A stretch of 64,000 bases of DNA from Odiellus spinosus (lineage: Eukaryota > Arthropoda > Arachnida > Opiliones > Phalangiidae), in contig CAWUCO010000219.1 in assembly GCA_963920705.1 (NCBI GenBank), positions 372,001 through 436,000 on the forward strand. Direction: 5' to 3'. Positions within the stretch are counted from its first letter, which is position 1. Each line of letters starts with the position of its first letter. The position numbers were made by a program, and so were the translations under genes. Below are positions 28,622-42,031 of this stretch, in pieces. The notes under the pieces were generated by a model. It had not been told where the DNA came from and searched no databases. It saw only the letters and a program-made list of their open reading frames with translations.

Positions 28622-30415
28622 GGAAATTTTTCGATCTATACTTGGGAAATTTTTGGATCTATACTTGGGAAATTTTTGGATCTATACTTGGGAAATTTTT
28701 CGATCTATACTTGGAAAATTTTTCGATCTATGCTTGGGAAATTTTTGGATCTATACTTGGGAAATTTTTGGATCTATACTTGGGAAATTTTTGGATCTAT
28801 ACTTGGGAAATTTTTGGATCTATACTTGGGAAATTTTTCGATCTATACTTGGGAAATTTTTGGATCTATACTTAGGAAATTTTTGGATCTATTCATGGGA
28901 AATTTTTGGATATATACTTGGGAAATTTTTCGTACTATACATGGGAAATTTTTGGATCTATTCTTGGGAAATTTTTGGATCTATACTTGGGAAATTTTTG
29001 GATCTATACTTAGGAAATTTTTGGATCTATTCATGGGAAATTTTTGGATCTATACTTGGGAAATTTTTGGATCTATACTTGGGAAATTTTTCGTACTATA
29101 CATGGGAAATTTTTGGATCTATTCTTGGGAAATTTTTGGATCAATACTTGGGAAATTTTTCGATCTATACTAGGGAAATTTTTCGATCTATACTTGGGAA
29201 ATTTTTGGATGTATACTTGGGAAATTTGTGGATCTATACTTGGGAAATTTTTCGATCTATACATGGGAAATTTTTGGATCTATACTTGGGAAATTTTTCG
29301 ATCTATACTTGGGAAATTTTTGGATCTATACTTGGGAAATTTTTGGATCTATACTTGGGAAATTTTTCGATCTATATTTGGGAAATTTTTGGATCTATAC
29401 TTAGGAAATTTTTGGATCTATTCATGGGAAATTTTTGGATCTATACTTGGGAAATTTTTCGTACTATACATGGGAAATTTTTGGATCTATTCTTGGGAAA
29501 TTTTTGGATCTATACTTGGGAAATTTTTCGATCTATACTTGGGAAATTTTTGGATCTATACTTGGGAAATTTTTGGATCTATACTTGGGAAATTTTTCGA
29601 TCTATACTTGGAAAATTTTTCGATCTATGCTTGGGAAATTTTTGGATCTATACTTGGGAAATTTTTGGATCTATACTTGGGAAATTTTTGGATCTATACT
29701 TGGGAAATTTTTGGATCTATACTTGGGAAATTTTTCGATCTATACTTGGGAAATTTTTGGATCTATACTTAGGAAATTTTTGGATCTATTCATGGGAAAT
29801 TTTTGGATATATACTTGGGAAATTTTTCGTACTATACATGGGAAATTTTTGGATCTATTCTTGGGAAATTTTTGGATCTATACTTGGGAAATTTTTGGAT
29901 CTATACTTAGGAAATTTTTGGATCTATTCATGGGAAATTTTTGGATCTATACTTGGGAAATTTTTGGATCTATACTTGGGAAATTTTTCGTACTATACAT
30001 GGGAAATTTTTGGATCTATTCTTGGGAAATTTTTGGATCAATACTTGGGAAATTTTTCGATCTATACTAGGGAAATTTTTCGATCTATACTTGGGAAATT
30101 TTTGGATGTATACTTGGGAAATTTGTGGATCTATACTTGGGAAATTTTTCGATCTATACATGGGAAATTTTTGGATCTATACTTGGGAAATTTTTCGATC
30201 TATACTTGGGAAATTTTTGGATCTATACTTGGGAAATTTTTGGATCTATACTTGGGAAATTTTTCGATCTATATTTGGGAAATTTTTGGATCTATACTTA
30301 GGAAATTTTTGGATCTATTCATGGGAAATTTTTGGATCTATACTTGGGAAATTTTTCGTACTATACATGGGAAATTTTTGGATCTATTCTTGGGAAATTT
30401 TTGGATCTATACTTG
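28622..30415. repeat. 897-bp tandem duplication (39 monomers)
   Basis: Block 28,622-29,518 is followed by 29,519-30,415 in the same variant order: CTATGCTTGGG, canonical run, CTTAGG, ATTCATGGG, GGATATATAC, CGTAC with ACATGGG, GGATCAATAC, CTAGGG, GGATGTATAC with TTTGT, and so on. 897 is both 39 x 23 and 3 x 299. The duplication therefore preserves reading frame by arithmetic and creates the longest stop-free run in the window (28,653-30,461, about 602 codons, with a 299-codon internal repeat). The left edge is marked by CTTAGG at 28,620 versus CTTGGG at the equivalent site. Confidence 0.85.
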
Positions 30416-31940
30416 GGAAATTTTTCGATCTATACTTGGGAAATTTTTCGATCTATACTAGGGAAATTTTTCGATCTATACTTGGGAAATTTTTGGATGT
30501 ATACTTGGGAAATTTGTGGATCTATACTTGGGAAATTTTTCGATCTATACATGGGAAATTTTTGGATCTATACTTAGGAAATTTTTCGATCTATACTTGG
30601 GAAATTTTTGGATCTATACTTGGGAAATTTTTGGATCTATACTTGGGAAATTTTTCGATCTATACTTGGAAAATTTTTCGATCTATGCTTGGGAAATTTT
30701 TGGATCTATACTTGGGAAATTTTTGGATCTATACTTGGGAAATTTTTGGATCTATACTTGGGAAATTTTTGGATCTATACTTGGGAAATTTTTCGTACTA
30801 TACTTGGAAATTTTTCGATCTATACTTGGGAAATTTTTCGATCTATACTTGGAAAATTTTTCGATCTATACTTGGGAAATTTTTCGATCTATACTTGGGT
30901 AATTTTTCGATCTATACTTGGGAAATTTTTCGATCTATACTTGGGAAATTTTTGGATCTATACTTGGGAAATTTTTGGATCTATACTTGGGAAATTTTTC
31001 GTACTATACTTGGGAAATTTTTGGAACTATACTTGGGAAATTTTTCGATCTATACTTGGGAAATTTTTCGATCTATACTTGGGAAATTTTTGGAACTATA
31101 CTTGGGAAATTTTTCGATCTATACTTGGGAAATTTTTCGATCTATACTTGGAAAATTTTTCGATCTATACTTGGGAAATTTTTGGATCTTTACTTGGGAA
31201 ATTTTGGATCTATACTTGGGAAATTTTTCGATCTAAACTTGGAAAATTTTTCGATCTATGCTTGGGAAATTTTTGGATCTATACTTGGGAAATTTTTGGA
31301 TCTATACTTGGGAAATTTTTCGTACTATACTTGGAAATTTTTCGATCTATACTTGGGAAATTTTTCGATCTATACTTGGGTAATTTTTCGATCTATACTT
31401 GGGAAATTTTTGGATCTATACTTGGGAAATTTTTGGATCTATACTTGGGAAATTTTTGGATCTATACTTGGGAAATTTTTCGTACTATACTTGGGAAATT
31501 TTTCGATCTATACTTGGGAATTTTTTGGATCTATACTTGGGAAATTTTTGGATCTATACTTGGGAAATTTTTGGATCTATTCATGGGAAATTTTTGGATC
31601 TATACTTGGGAAATTTTTCGTACTATACATGGGAAATTTTTGGATCTATTCTTGGGAAATTTTTGGATCTATACTTGGGAAATTTTTCGATCTATACTTG
31701 GGAAATTTTTCGATCTATACTAGGGAAATTTTTCGATCTATACTTGGGAAATTTTTCGATCTATAATTGGGAAATTTTTGGATCTATACTTGGGAAATTT
31801 TTGGATCTATACTTGGGAAATTTTTGGATCTATTCTTGGGAAATTTTTGGATCTATACTTGGGAAATTTTTGGATCTATACTTGGGAAATTTTTGGATCT
31901 ATACTTGGGAAATTTTTGGATCTATACTTGGGAAATTTTT

Positions 31941-32192
31941 GGATCTCTACTTGGGAAATTTTTAATCTCTACTTGGGAAATTTTTGAATCTCTACTTGGG
32001 AAATTTTTGAATCTCTACTTGGGAAATTTTTGAAACTCTACTTGGGAAATTTTTGAATCTCTACTTGGGAAATTTTTGAATCGCTACTTGGGAAATTTTT
32101 GAATCTCTACTTGGTAAATTTTTGATTCTCTACTTGGGAAATTTTTGAATCTCTACTTGGGAAATTTTTGAATCTATACTTGGGTAATTTTT
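31941..32192. repeat. GAATCTC cassette, left type, copy 7 (11 monomers)
   Basis: Identical in order and length to copy 6 at 8,087 bp spacing, inside copy 2 of the large duplication. This is the last left-type cassette; the next 13 kb has none. Confidence 0.92.
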
Positions 32193-35034
32193 GGATCTAT
32201 ACTTGGGAAATTTTTCGATCTATACTTGGAAAATTTTTCGATCTATACTTGGGAAATTTTTCGATCTATACTTGGGAAATTTTTCGATCTATACTTTTGA
32301 AATTTTTGGATCTATACTTGGGAAATTTTTGGATCTATACTTGGGAAATTTTTCGTACTATACTTGGAAATTTTTCGATCTATACTTGGGAAATTTTTCG
32401 ATCTATACTTGGAAAATTTTTCGATCTATACTTGGGTAATTTTTCGATCTATACTTGGGAAATTTTTGGATCTATACTTGGGAAATTTTTGGATCTATAC
32501 TTGGGAAATTTTTGGATCTATACTTGGGAAAGTTTTCGTACTATACTTGGGAAATTTTTCGATCTATACTTGGGAATTTTTGGATCTATACTTGGGAAAT
32601 TTTTGGATCTACACTTGGGAAATTTTTGGATCTATACTTAGGAAATTTTTGGATCTATTCATGGGAAATTTTTGGATCTATACTTGGGAAATTTTTCGTA
32701 CTATACATGGGAAATTTTTGGATCTATTCTTGGGAAATTTTTGGATCTATACTTGGGAAATTTTTCGATCTATACTTGGGAAATTTTTCGATCTATACTA
32801 GGGAAATTTTTCGATCTATACTTGGGAAATTTTTGGATGTATACTTGGGAAATTTGTGGATCTATACTTGGGAAATTTTTCGATCTATACTTGGGAAATT
32901 TTTGGATCTATACTTGGGAAATTTTTGGATCTATACTTGGGAAATTTTTGGAACTATACTTGGGAAATTTTTCGATCTATACTTGGGAAATTTTTCGATC
33001 TATACTTGGAAAATTTTTCGATCTATACTTGGGAAATTTTTCGATCTATACTTGGGTAATTTTTCGATCTATACTTGGGAAATTTTTGGATCTATACTTG
33101 GGAAATTTTTGGATCTATACTTGGGAAATTTTTCGTACTATACTTGGGAAATTTTTCGATCTATACTTGGGAAATTTTTGGATCTATTCATGGGAAATTT
33201 TTGGATCTATACTTGGGAAATTTTTGGATCTATACTTGGGAAATTTTTCGTACTATACATGGGAAATTTTTGGATCTATTCTTGGGAAATTTTTGGATCT
33301 ATACTTGGGAAATTTTTCGATCTATACTTGGGAAATTTTTCGATCTATACTAGGGAAATTTTTCGATCTATACTTGGGAAATTTTTGGATGTATACTTGG
33401 GAAATTTGTGGATCTATACTTGGGAAATTTTTCGATCTATACATGGGAAATTTTTGGATCTATACTTGGGAAATTTTTCGATCTATACTTGGGAAATTTT
33501 TGGATCTATACTTGGAAAATTTTTGGATCTATACTTGGGAAATTTTTCGATCTATACTTGGGAAATTTTTGGATCTATACTTAGGAAATTTTTGGATCTA
33601 TTCATGGGAAATTTTTGGATATATACTTGGGAAATTTTTCGTACTATACATGGGAAATTTTTGGATCTATTCTTGGGAAATTTTTGGATCTATACTTGGG
33701 AAATTTTTGGATCTATACTTAGGAAATTTTTGGATCTATTCATGGGAAATTTTTGGATCTATACTTGGGAAATTTTTGGATCTATACTTGGGAAATTTTT
33801 CGTACTATACATGGGAAATTTTTGGATCTATTCTTGGGAAATTTTTGGATCAATACTTGGGAAATTTTTCGATCTATACTAGGGAAATTTTTCGATCTAT
33901 ACTTGGGAAATTTTTGGATGTATACTTGGGAAATTTGTGGATCTATACTTGGGAAATTTTTCGATCTATACATGGGAAATTTTTGGATCTATACTTGGGA
34001 AATTTTTCGATCTATACTTGGGAAATTTTTGGATCTATACTTGGGAAATTTTTGGATCTATACTTGGGAAATTTTTCGATCTATATTTGGGAAATTTTTG
34101 GATCTATACTTAGGAAATTTTTGGATCTATTCATGGGAAATTTTTGGATCTATACTTGGGAAATTTTTCGTACTATACATGGGAAATTTTTGGATCTATT
34201 CTTGGGAAATTTTTGGATCTATACTTGGGAAATTTTTCGATCTATACTTGGGAAATTTTTCGATCTATACTAGGGAAATTTTTCGATCTATACTTGGGAA
34301 ATTTGTGGATCTATACTTGGGAAATTTTTCGATCTATACATGGGAAATTTTTGGATCTATACTTAGGAAATTTTTCGATCTATACTTGGGAAATTTTTGG
34401 ATCTATACTTGGGAAATTTTTGGATCTATACTTGGGAAATTTTTCGATCTATACTTGGAAAATTTTTCGATCTATGCTTGGGAAATTTTTGGATCTATAC
34501 TTGGGAAATTTTTGGATCTATACTTGGGAAATTTTTGGATCTATACTTGGGAAATTTTTGGATCTATACTTGGGAAATTTTTGGATCTATTCTTGGGAAA
34601 TTTTTGGATCTATACTTGGGAAATTTTTGGATCTATACTTGGGAAATTTTTGGATCTATACTTGGAAAATTTTTCGATCTATACTAGTCAAATTTTTCGA
34701 TCTATACTTTTGAAATTTTTGGATCTATACTTGGGAAATTTTTGGATCTATACTTGGGAAATTTTTGGATCTATTCTTGGAAAATTTTTGGATCTATACT
34801 TGGGAAATTTTTGGATCTATACTAGGGAAATTTTTCGATCTATACTTGGGAAATTTTTGGATCTATACTTGGGAAATTTTTGGATCTATACTTGGGAAAT
34901 TTTTGGATCTATACTTGGGAAATTTTTCGATCTATACTTGGGAAATTTTTGGATCTTTACTTGGGAAATTTTGGATCTATACTTGGGAAATTTTTCGATC
35001 TATACTTGGGTAATTTTTCGATCTATACTTGGGA

Positions 35035-37704
35035 AATTTTTGGATCTATACTTGGGAAATTTTTGGATCTATACTTGGGAAATTTTTGGATCTATTCTTG
35101 GGAAATTTTTGGATCTATACTTGGGAAATTTTTGGATCTATACTTGGGAAATTTTTGGATCTATACTTGGAAAATTTTTCGATCTATACTAGTCAAATTT
35201 TTCGATCTATACTTTTGAAATTTTTGGATCTATACTTGGGAAATTTTTGGATCTATACTTGGGAAATTTTTGGATCTATTCTTGGAAAATTTTTGGATCT
35301 ATACTTGGGAAATTTTTGGATCTATACTAGGGAAATTTTTCGATCTATACTTGGGAAATTTTTGGATCTATACTTGGGAAATTTTTGGATCTATACTTGG
35401 GAAATTTTTGGATCTATACTTGGGAAATTTTTCGATCTATACTTGGGAAATTTTTGGATCTTTACTTGGGAAATTTTGGATCTATACTTGGGAAATTTTT
35501 CGATCTATACTTGGGTAATTTTTCGATCTATACTTGGGAAATTTTTGGATCTATACTTGGGAAATTTTTGGATCTATACTTGGGAAATTTTTGGATCTAT
35601 ACTTGGGAAATTTTTCGTACTATACTTGGGAAATTTTTCGATCTATACTTGGGAATTTTTTGGATCTATACTTTTGAAGTTTTTGGATCTATACTTGGGA
35701 AATTTTTGTATCTATACTTAGGAAATTTTTGGATCTATTCATGGGAAATTTTTTGATATATACTTGGGAAATTTTTGGATCTATACTTGGGAAATTTTTC
35801 GTAATATACATGGGAAATTTTTGGATCTATTCTTGGGAAATTTTTGGATCTATACTTGGGAAATTTTTCGATCTATTCTTGGGAAATTTTTCGATCTATA
35901 CTAGGGAAATTTTTCGATCTATACTTGGGAAATTTTTTGATCTATACTTGGGAAATTTTTCGATCTATACTTGGGAAATTTTTCGATCTATACTTGGGAA
36001 ATTTTTGGATCTATACTTGGGAAATTTTTGGATCTATACTTGGGAAATTTTTCGATCTATACTTGGGAAATTTTTGGATCTTTACTTGGGAAATTTTGGA
36101 TCTATACTTGGGAAATTTTTCGATCTATACTTGGAAAATTTTTCGATCTATGCTTGGGAAATTTTTGGATCTACACTTGGGAAATTTTTGGATCTATACT
36201 TGGGAAATTTTTGGATCTATACTTAGGAAATTTTTCGATCTATACTTGGGAAATTTTTGGATCTATACTTGGGAAATTTTTGGATCTATACTTGGGAAAT
36301 TTTTCGATCTATACTTGGAAAATTTTTCGATCTATGCTTGGGAAATTTTTGGATCTATACTTGGGAAATTTTTGGATCTATACTTGGGAAATTTTTGGAT
36401 CTATACTTGGGAAATTTTTGGATCTATACTTGGGAAATTTTTGGATCTATACTGGGAAATTTTTCGTACTATACTTGGGAAATTTTTGGATCTATTCTTG
36501 GGAAATTTTTGGATCTATACTTGGGAAATTTTTGGATCTATACTTGGGAAATTTTTGGATCTATTCTTGGGAAATTTTTGGATCTATACTTGGGAAATTT
36601 TTGGATCTATACTTGGGAAATTTTTGGATCTATACTTGGAAAATTTTTCGATCTATACTAGTCAAATTTTTCGATCTATACTTTTGAAATTTTTGGATCT
36701 ATACTTGGGAAATTTTTGGATCTATACTTGGGAAATTTTTGGATCTATTCTTGGAAAATTTTTGGATCTATACTTGGGAAATTTTTGGATCTATACTAGG
36801 GAAATTTTTCGATCTATACTTGGGAAATTTTTGGATCTATACTTGGGAAATTTTTGGATCTATACTTGGGAAATTTTTGGATCTATACTTGGGAAATTTT
36901 TCGATCTATACTTGGGAAATTTTTGGATCTTTACTTGGGAAATTTTGGATCTATACTTGGGAAATTTTTCGATCTATACTTGGGTAATTTTTCGATCTAT
37001 ACTTGGGAAATTTTTGGATCTATACTTGGGAAATTTTTGGATCTATACTTGGGAAATTTTTGGATCTATACTTGGGAAATTTTTCGTACTATACTTGGGA
37101 AATTTTTCGATCTATACTTGGGAATTTTTTGGATCTATACTTTTGAAGTTTTTGGATCTATACTTGGGAAATTTTTGTATCTATACTTAGGAAATTTTTG
37201 GATCTATTCATGGGAAATTTTTTGATATATACTTGGGAAATTTTTGGATCTATACTTGGGAAATTTTTCGTAATATACATGGGAAATTTTTGGATCTATT
37301 CTTGGGAAATTTTTGGATCTATACTTGGGAAATTTTTCGATCTATTCTTGGGAAATTTTTCGATCTATACTAGGGAAATTTTTCGATCTATACTTGGGAA
37401 ATTTTTTGATCTATACTTGGGAAATTTTTCGATCTATACTTGGGAAATTTTTCGATCTATACTTGGGAAATTTTTGGATCTATACTTGGGAAATTTTTGG
37501 ATCTATACTTGGGAAATTTTTCGATCTATACTTGGGAAATTTTTGGATCTTTACTTGGGAAATTTTGGATCTATACTTGGGAAATTTTTCGATCTATACT
37601 TGGAAAATTTTTCGATCTATGCTTGGGAAATTTTTGGATCTACACTTGGGAAATTTTTGGATCTATACTTGGGAAATTTTTGGATCTATACTTAGGAAAT
37701 TTTT
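35035..37704. repeat. 1,469-bp spaced duplication
   Basis: 35,035-36,235 matches 36,504-37,704 at offset 1,469 bp (64 monomers minus 3). Shared markers are CTAGTCAAA (35,189 and 36,658), CTTTTGAAGTTTTT, GTATCTATAC with CTTAGG, TTGATATATAC and TCGTAATATACATGGG. Between them, 36,236-36,503 holds canonical-rich monomers including a shortened CTATACTGGG monomer not present in the left copy. Confidence 0.8.
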
Positions 37705-38485
37705 GGATCTATACTTGGGAAATTTTTGGATCTATACTTGGGAAATTTTTGGATCTATACTTGGGAAATTTTTGGATCTATACTTAGGAAATTTTTGGAT
37801 CTATTCATGGGAAATTTTTGGATCTATACTTGGGAAATTTTTGGATCTATACTTGGGAAATTTTTCGTACTATACATGGGAAATTTTTGGATCTATTCTT
37901 GGGAAATTTTTGGATCTATACTTGGGAAATTTTTCGATCTATACTAGGGAAATTTTTCGATCTATACTTGGGAAATTTTTGGATGTATACTTGGGAAATT
38001 TGTGGATCTATACTTGGGAAATTTTTCGATCTATACATGGGAAATTTTTGGATCTATACTTGGGAAATTTTTCGATCTATACTTGGGAAATTTTTGGATC
38101 TATACTTGGGAAATTTTTGGATCTATACTTGGGAAATTTTTCGATCTATATTTGGGAAATTTTTGGATCTATACTTAGGAAATTTTTGGATCTATTCATG
38201 GGAAATTTTTGGATCTATACTTGGGAAATTTTTCGTACTATACATGGGAAATTTTTGGATCTATTCTTGGGAAATTTTTGGATCTATACTTGGGAAATTT
38301 TTCGATCTATACTTGGGAAATTTTTCGATCTATACTAGGGAAATTTTTCGATCTATACTTGGGAAATTTTTGGATGTATACTTGGGAAATTTGTGGATCT
38401 ATACTTGGGAAATTTTTCGATCTATACATGGGAAATTTTTGGATCTATACTTAGGAAATTTTTCGATCTATACTTGGGAAATTTT
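36935..38485. repeat. 1.55-kb block repeated at 42.0-43.6 kb (left copy)
   Basis: This block matches about 42,032-43,582 at offset 5,097 bp with only a few substitutions (for example TTGATATATAC here versus GGATCTATAC there). The left edge lies just after the GGATCTTTAC / T4 pair and the right edge just after CTTAGG. The intervening 38.5-42.0 kb is more heterogeneous satellite. Confidence 0.77.
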
Positions 38486-41400
38486 TGGATCTATACTTGG
38501 GAAATTTTTGGATCTATACTTGGGAAATTTTTCGATCTATACTTGGAAAATTTTTCGATCTATGCTTGGGAAATTTTTGGATCTATACTTTTGAAATTTT
38601 TGGATCTATACTTGGGAAATTTTTGGATCTATACTTGGGAAATTTTTGGATCTATACTTGGAAAATTTTTCGATCTATACTAGTCAAATTTTTCGATCTA
38701 TACTTTTGAAATTTTTGGATCTATACTTGGGAAATTTTTGGATCTATACTTGGGAAATTTTTGGATCTATTCTTGGAAAATTTTTGGATCTATACTTGGG
38801 AAATTTTTGGATCTATACTAGGGAAATTTTTCGATCTATACTTGGGAAATTTTTGGATCTATACTTGGGAAATTTTTGGATCTATACTTGGGAAATTTTT
38901 GGATCTATACTTGGGAAATTTTTCGATCTATACTTGGGAAATTTTTGGATCTTTACTTGGGAAATTTTGGATCTATACTTGGGAAATTTTTCGATCTATA
39001 CTTGGGTAATTTTTCGATCTATACTTGGGAAATTTTTGGATCTATACTTGGGAAATTTTTGGATCTATACTTGGGAAATTTTTGGATCTATACTTGGGAA
39101 ATTTTTCGTACTATACTTGGGAAATTTTTCGATCTATACTTGGGAATTTTTTGGATCTATACTTTTGAAGTTTTTGGATCTATACTTGGGAAATTTTTGT
39201 ATCTATACTTAGGAAATTTTTGGATCTATTCATGGGAAATTTTTGGATATATACTTGGGAAATTTTTGGATCTATACTTGGGAAATTTTTCGTAATATAC
39301 ATGGGAAATTTTTGGATCTATTCTTGGGAAATTTTTGGATCTATACTTGGGAAATTTTTCGATCTATTCTTGGGAAATTTTTCGATCTATACTAGGGAAA
39401 TTTTTCGATCTATACTTGGGAAATTTTTTGATCTATACTTGGGAAATTTTTCGATCTATACTTGGGAAATTTTTCGATCTATACTTGGGAAATTTTTGGA
39501 TCTATACTTGGGAAATTTTTGGATCTATACTTGGGAAATTTTTCGTACTATACATGGGAAATTTTTGGATCTATTCTTGGGAAATTTTTGGATCTATACT
39601 TGGGAAATTTTTCGATCTATACTAGGGAAATTTTTCGATCTATACTTGGGAAATTTTTGGATGTATACTTGGGAAATTTGTGGATCTATACTTGGGAAAT
39701 TTTTCGATCTATACATGGGAAATTTTTGGATCTATACTTGGGAAATTTTTCGATCTATACTTGGGAAATTTTTGGATCTATACTTGGGAAATTTTTGGAT
39801 CTATACTTGGGAAATTTTTCGATCTATATTTGGGAAATTTTTGGATCTATTCATGGGAAATTTTTGGATCTATACTTGGGAAATTTTTCGTACTATACAT
39901 GGGAAATTTTTGGATCTATTCTTGGGAAATTTTTGGATCTATACTTGGGAAATTTTTCGATCTATACTTGGGAAATTTTTCGATCTATACTAGGGAAATT
40001 TTTCGATCTATACTTGGGAAATTTTTGGATGTATACTTGGGAAATTTGTGGATCTATACTTGGGAAATTTTTCGATCTATACATGGGAAATTTTTGGATC
40101 TATACTTAGGAAATTTTTCGATCTATACTTGGGAAATTTTTGGATCTATACTTGGGAAATTTTTGGATCTATACTTGGGAAATTTTTCGATCTATACTTG
40201 GAAAATTTTTCGATCTATGCTTGGGAAATTTTTGGATCTATACTTTTGAAATTTTTGGATCTATACTTGGGAAATTTTTGGATCTATACTTGGGAAATTT
40301 TTGGATCTATACTTGGGAAATTTTTGGATCTATACTGGGAAATTTTTCGTACTATACTTGGGAAATTTTTGGATCTATTCTTGGGAAATTTTTGGATCTA
40401 TACTTGGGAAATTTTTGGATCTATACTTGGGAAATTTTTGGATCTATTCTTGGGAAATTTTTGGATCTATACTTGGGAAATTTTTGGATCTATACTTGGG
40501 AAATTTTTGGATCTATACTTGGAAAATTTTTCGATCTATTCTAGGGAAATTTTTCGATCTATACTTTTGAAATTTTTGGATCTATACTTGTGAAATTTTT
40601 GGATCTATACTTGGGAAATTTTTGGATCTATTCTTGGGAAATTTTTGGATCTATACTTGGGAAATTTTTGGATCTATACTAGGGAAATTTTTCGATCTAT
40701 ACTTGGGAAATTTTTGGATCTATACTTGGGAAATTTTTGGATCTATACTTGGGAAATTTTTGGATCTATACTTGGGAAATTTTTCGATCTATACTTGGGA
40801 AATTTTTGGATCTTTACTTGGGAAATTTTGGATCTATACTTGGGAAATTTTTCGATCTATACTTGGGTAATTTTTCGATCTATACTTGGGAAATTTTTGG
40901 ATCTATACTTGGGAAATTTTTGGATCTATACTTGGGAAATTTTTGGATCTATACTTGGGAAATTTTTGGATCTATACTTGGGAATTTTTTGGATCTATAC
41001 TTTTGAAGTTTTTGGATCTATACTTGGGAAATTTTTGGATCTATACTTAGGAAATTTTTGGATCTATTCATGGGAAATTTTTGGATCTATACTTGGGAAA
41101 TTTTTGGATCTATACTTGGGAAATTTTTCGTACTATACATGGGAAATTTTTGGATCTATTCTTGGGAAATTTTTGGATCTATACTTGGGAAATTTTTCGA
41201 TCTATTCTTGGGAAATTTTTCGATCTATACTAGGGAAATTTTTGGATCTATTCTTGGGAAATTTTTGGATCTATACTTGGGAAATTTTTGGATCTATACT
41301 TAGGAAATTTTTGGATCTATACTTGGGAAATTTTTGGATCTATACTTGGGAAATTTTTGGATCTATACTTGGGAAATTTTTGGATCTATTCTTGGGAAAT

Positions 41401-42031
41401 TTTTGGATCTATACTTGGGAAATGTTTGGATCTATACTTGGGAAATTTTTTATCTATACTTGGAAAATTTTTCGATCTATACTAGGGAAATTTTTCGATC
41501 TATACTTGGGAAATTTTTGGATCTATACTTGGGAAATTTTTCGATCTATACTTGGGAAATTTTTGGATCTATTCTTGGGAAATTTTGGATCTATACTTGG
41601 GAAATTTTTGGATCTATACTTGGGAAATTTTGGATCTATACTTGGAAAATTTTTCGATCTATACTAGGAAATTTTTCGATCTATACTTGGGAAATTTTTG
41701 GATCTATACTTGGGAAATTTTTGGATCTATACTTGGGAAATTTTTGGATCTATACTTGGGAAATTTTTGGATCTATTCTTGGGAAATTTTTGGATCTATA
41801 CTTGGGAAATTTTTCGATCTATACTTGGAAAATTTTTCGATCTATGCTTGGGAAATTTTTGGATCTATACTTGGGAAATTTTTGGATCTATACTTGGGAA
41901 ATTTTTGGATCTATACTTGGGAAATTTTTGGATCTATACTTGGGAAATTTTTGGATCTATACTTGGGAAATTTTTGGATCTATACTTGGGAAATTTTTGG
42001 ATCTATACTTGGGAAATTTTTCGATCTATAC

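Larger units (their letters stand above)
28251..36337. repeat. 7.19-kb segmental duplication, copy 2 (8,087 bp with internal gain)
   Basis: Second copy of 21,060-28,250, directly adjacent. It is 897 bp longer because a 39-monomer block is duplicated within it (28,622-30,415). Everything downstream of that block matches copy 1 at 8,087 bp spacing: the cassette at 31,941, CTAGTCAAA near 34,684 and 35,189, CTTTTGAAGTTTTT near 35,674 and TCGTAATATACATGGG near 35,800. The same order across hundreds of monomers, with almost no private changes, suggests a very recent event or an assembly duplication. Confidence 0.83.

Noticed and set aside
28653..30461. Open reading frame of about 602 codons, and dozens of others of 60-580 codons on the + strand
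   Set aside because: The repeat has no sense stop in any frame and its period is not a multiple of three, so overlapping frames are all open and encode the same cycle. Most of these frames start at TTG rather than ATG, because the canonical monomer contains no ATG. Indels of one or two bases are frequent, and stops appear only at random variant monomers. There is no ribosome-binding site, signal, domain or codon bias.
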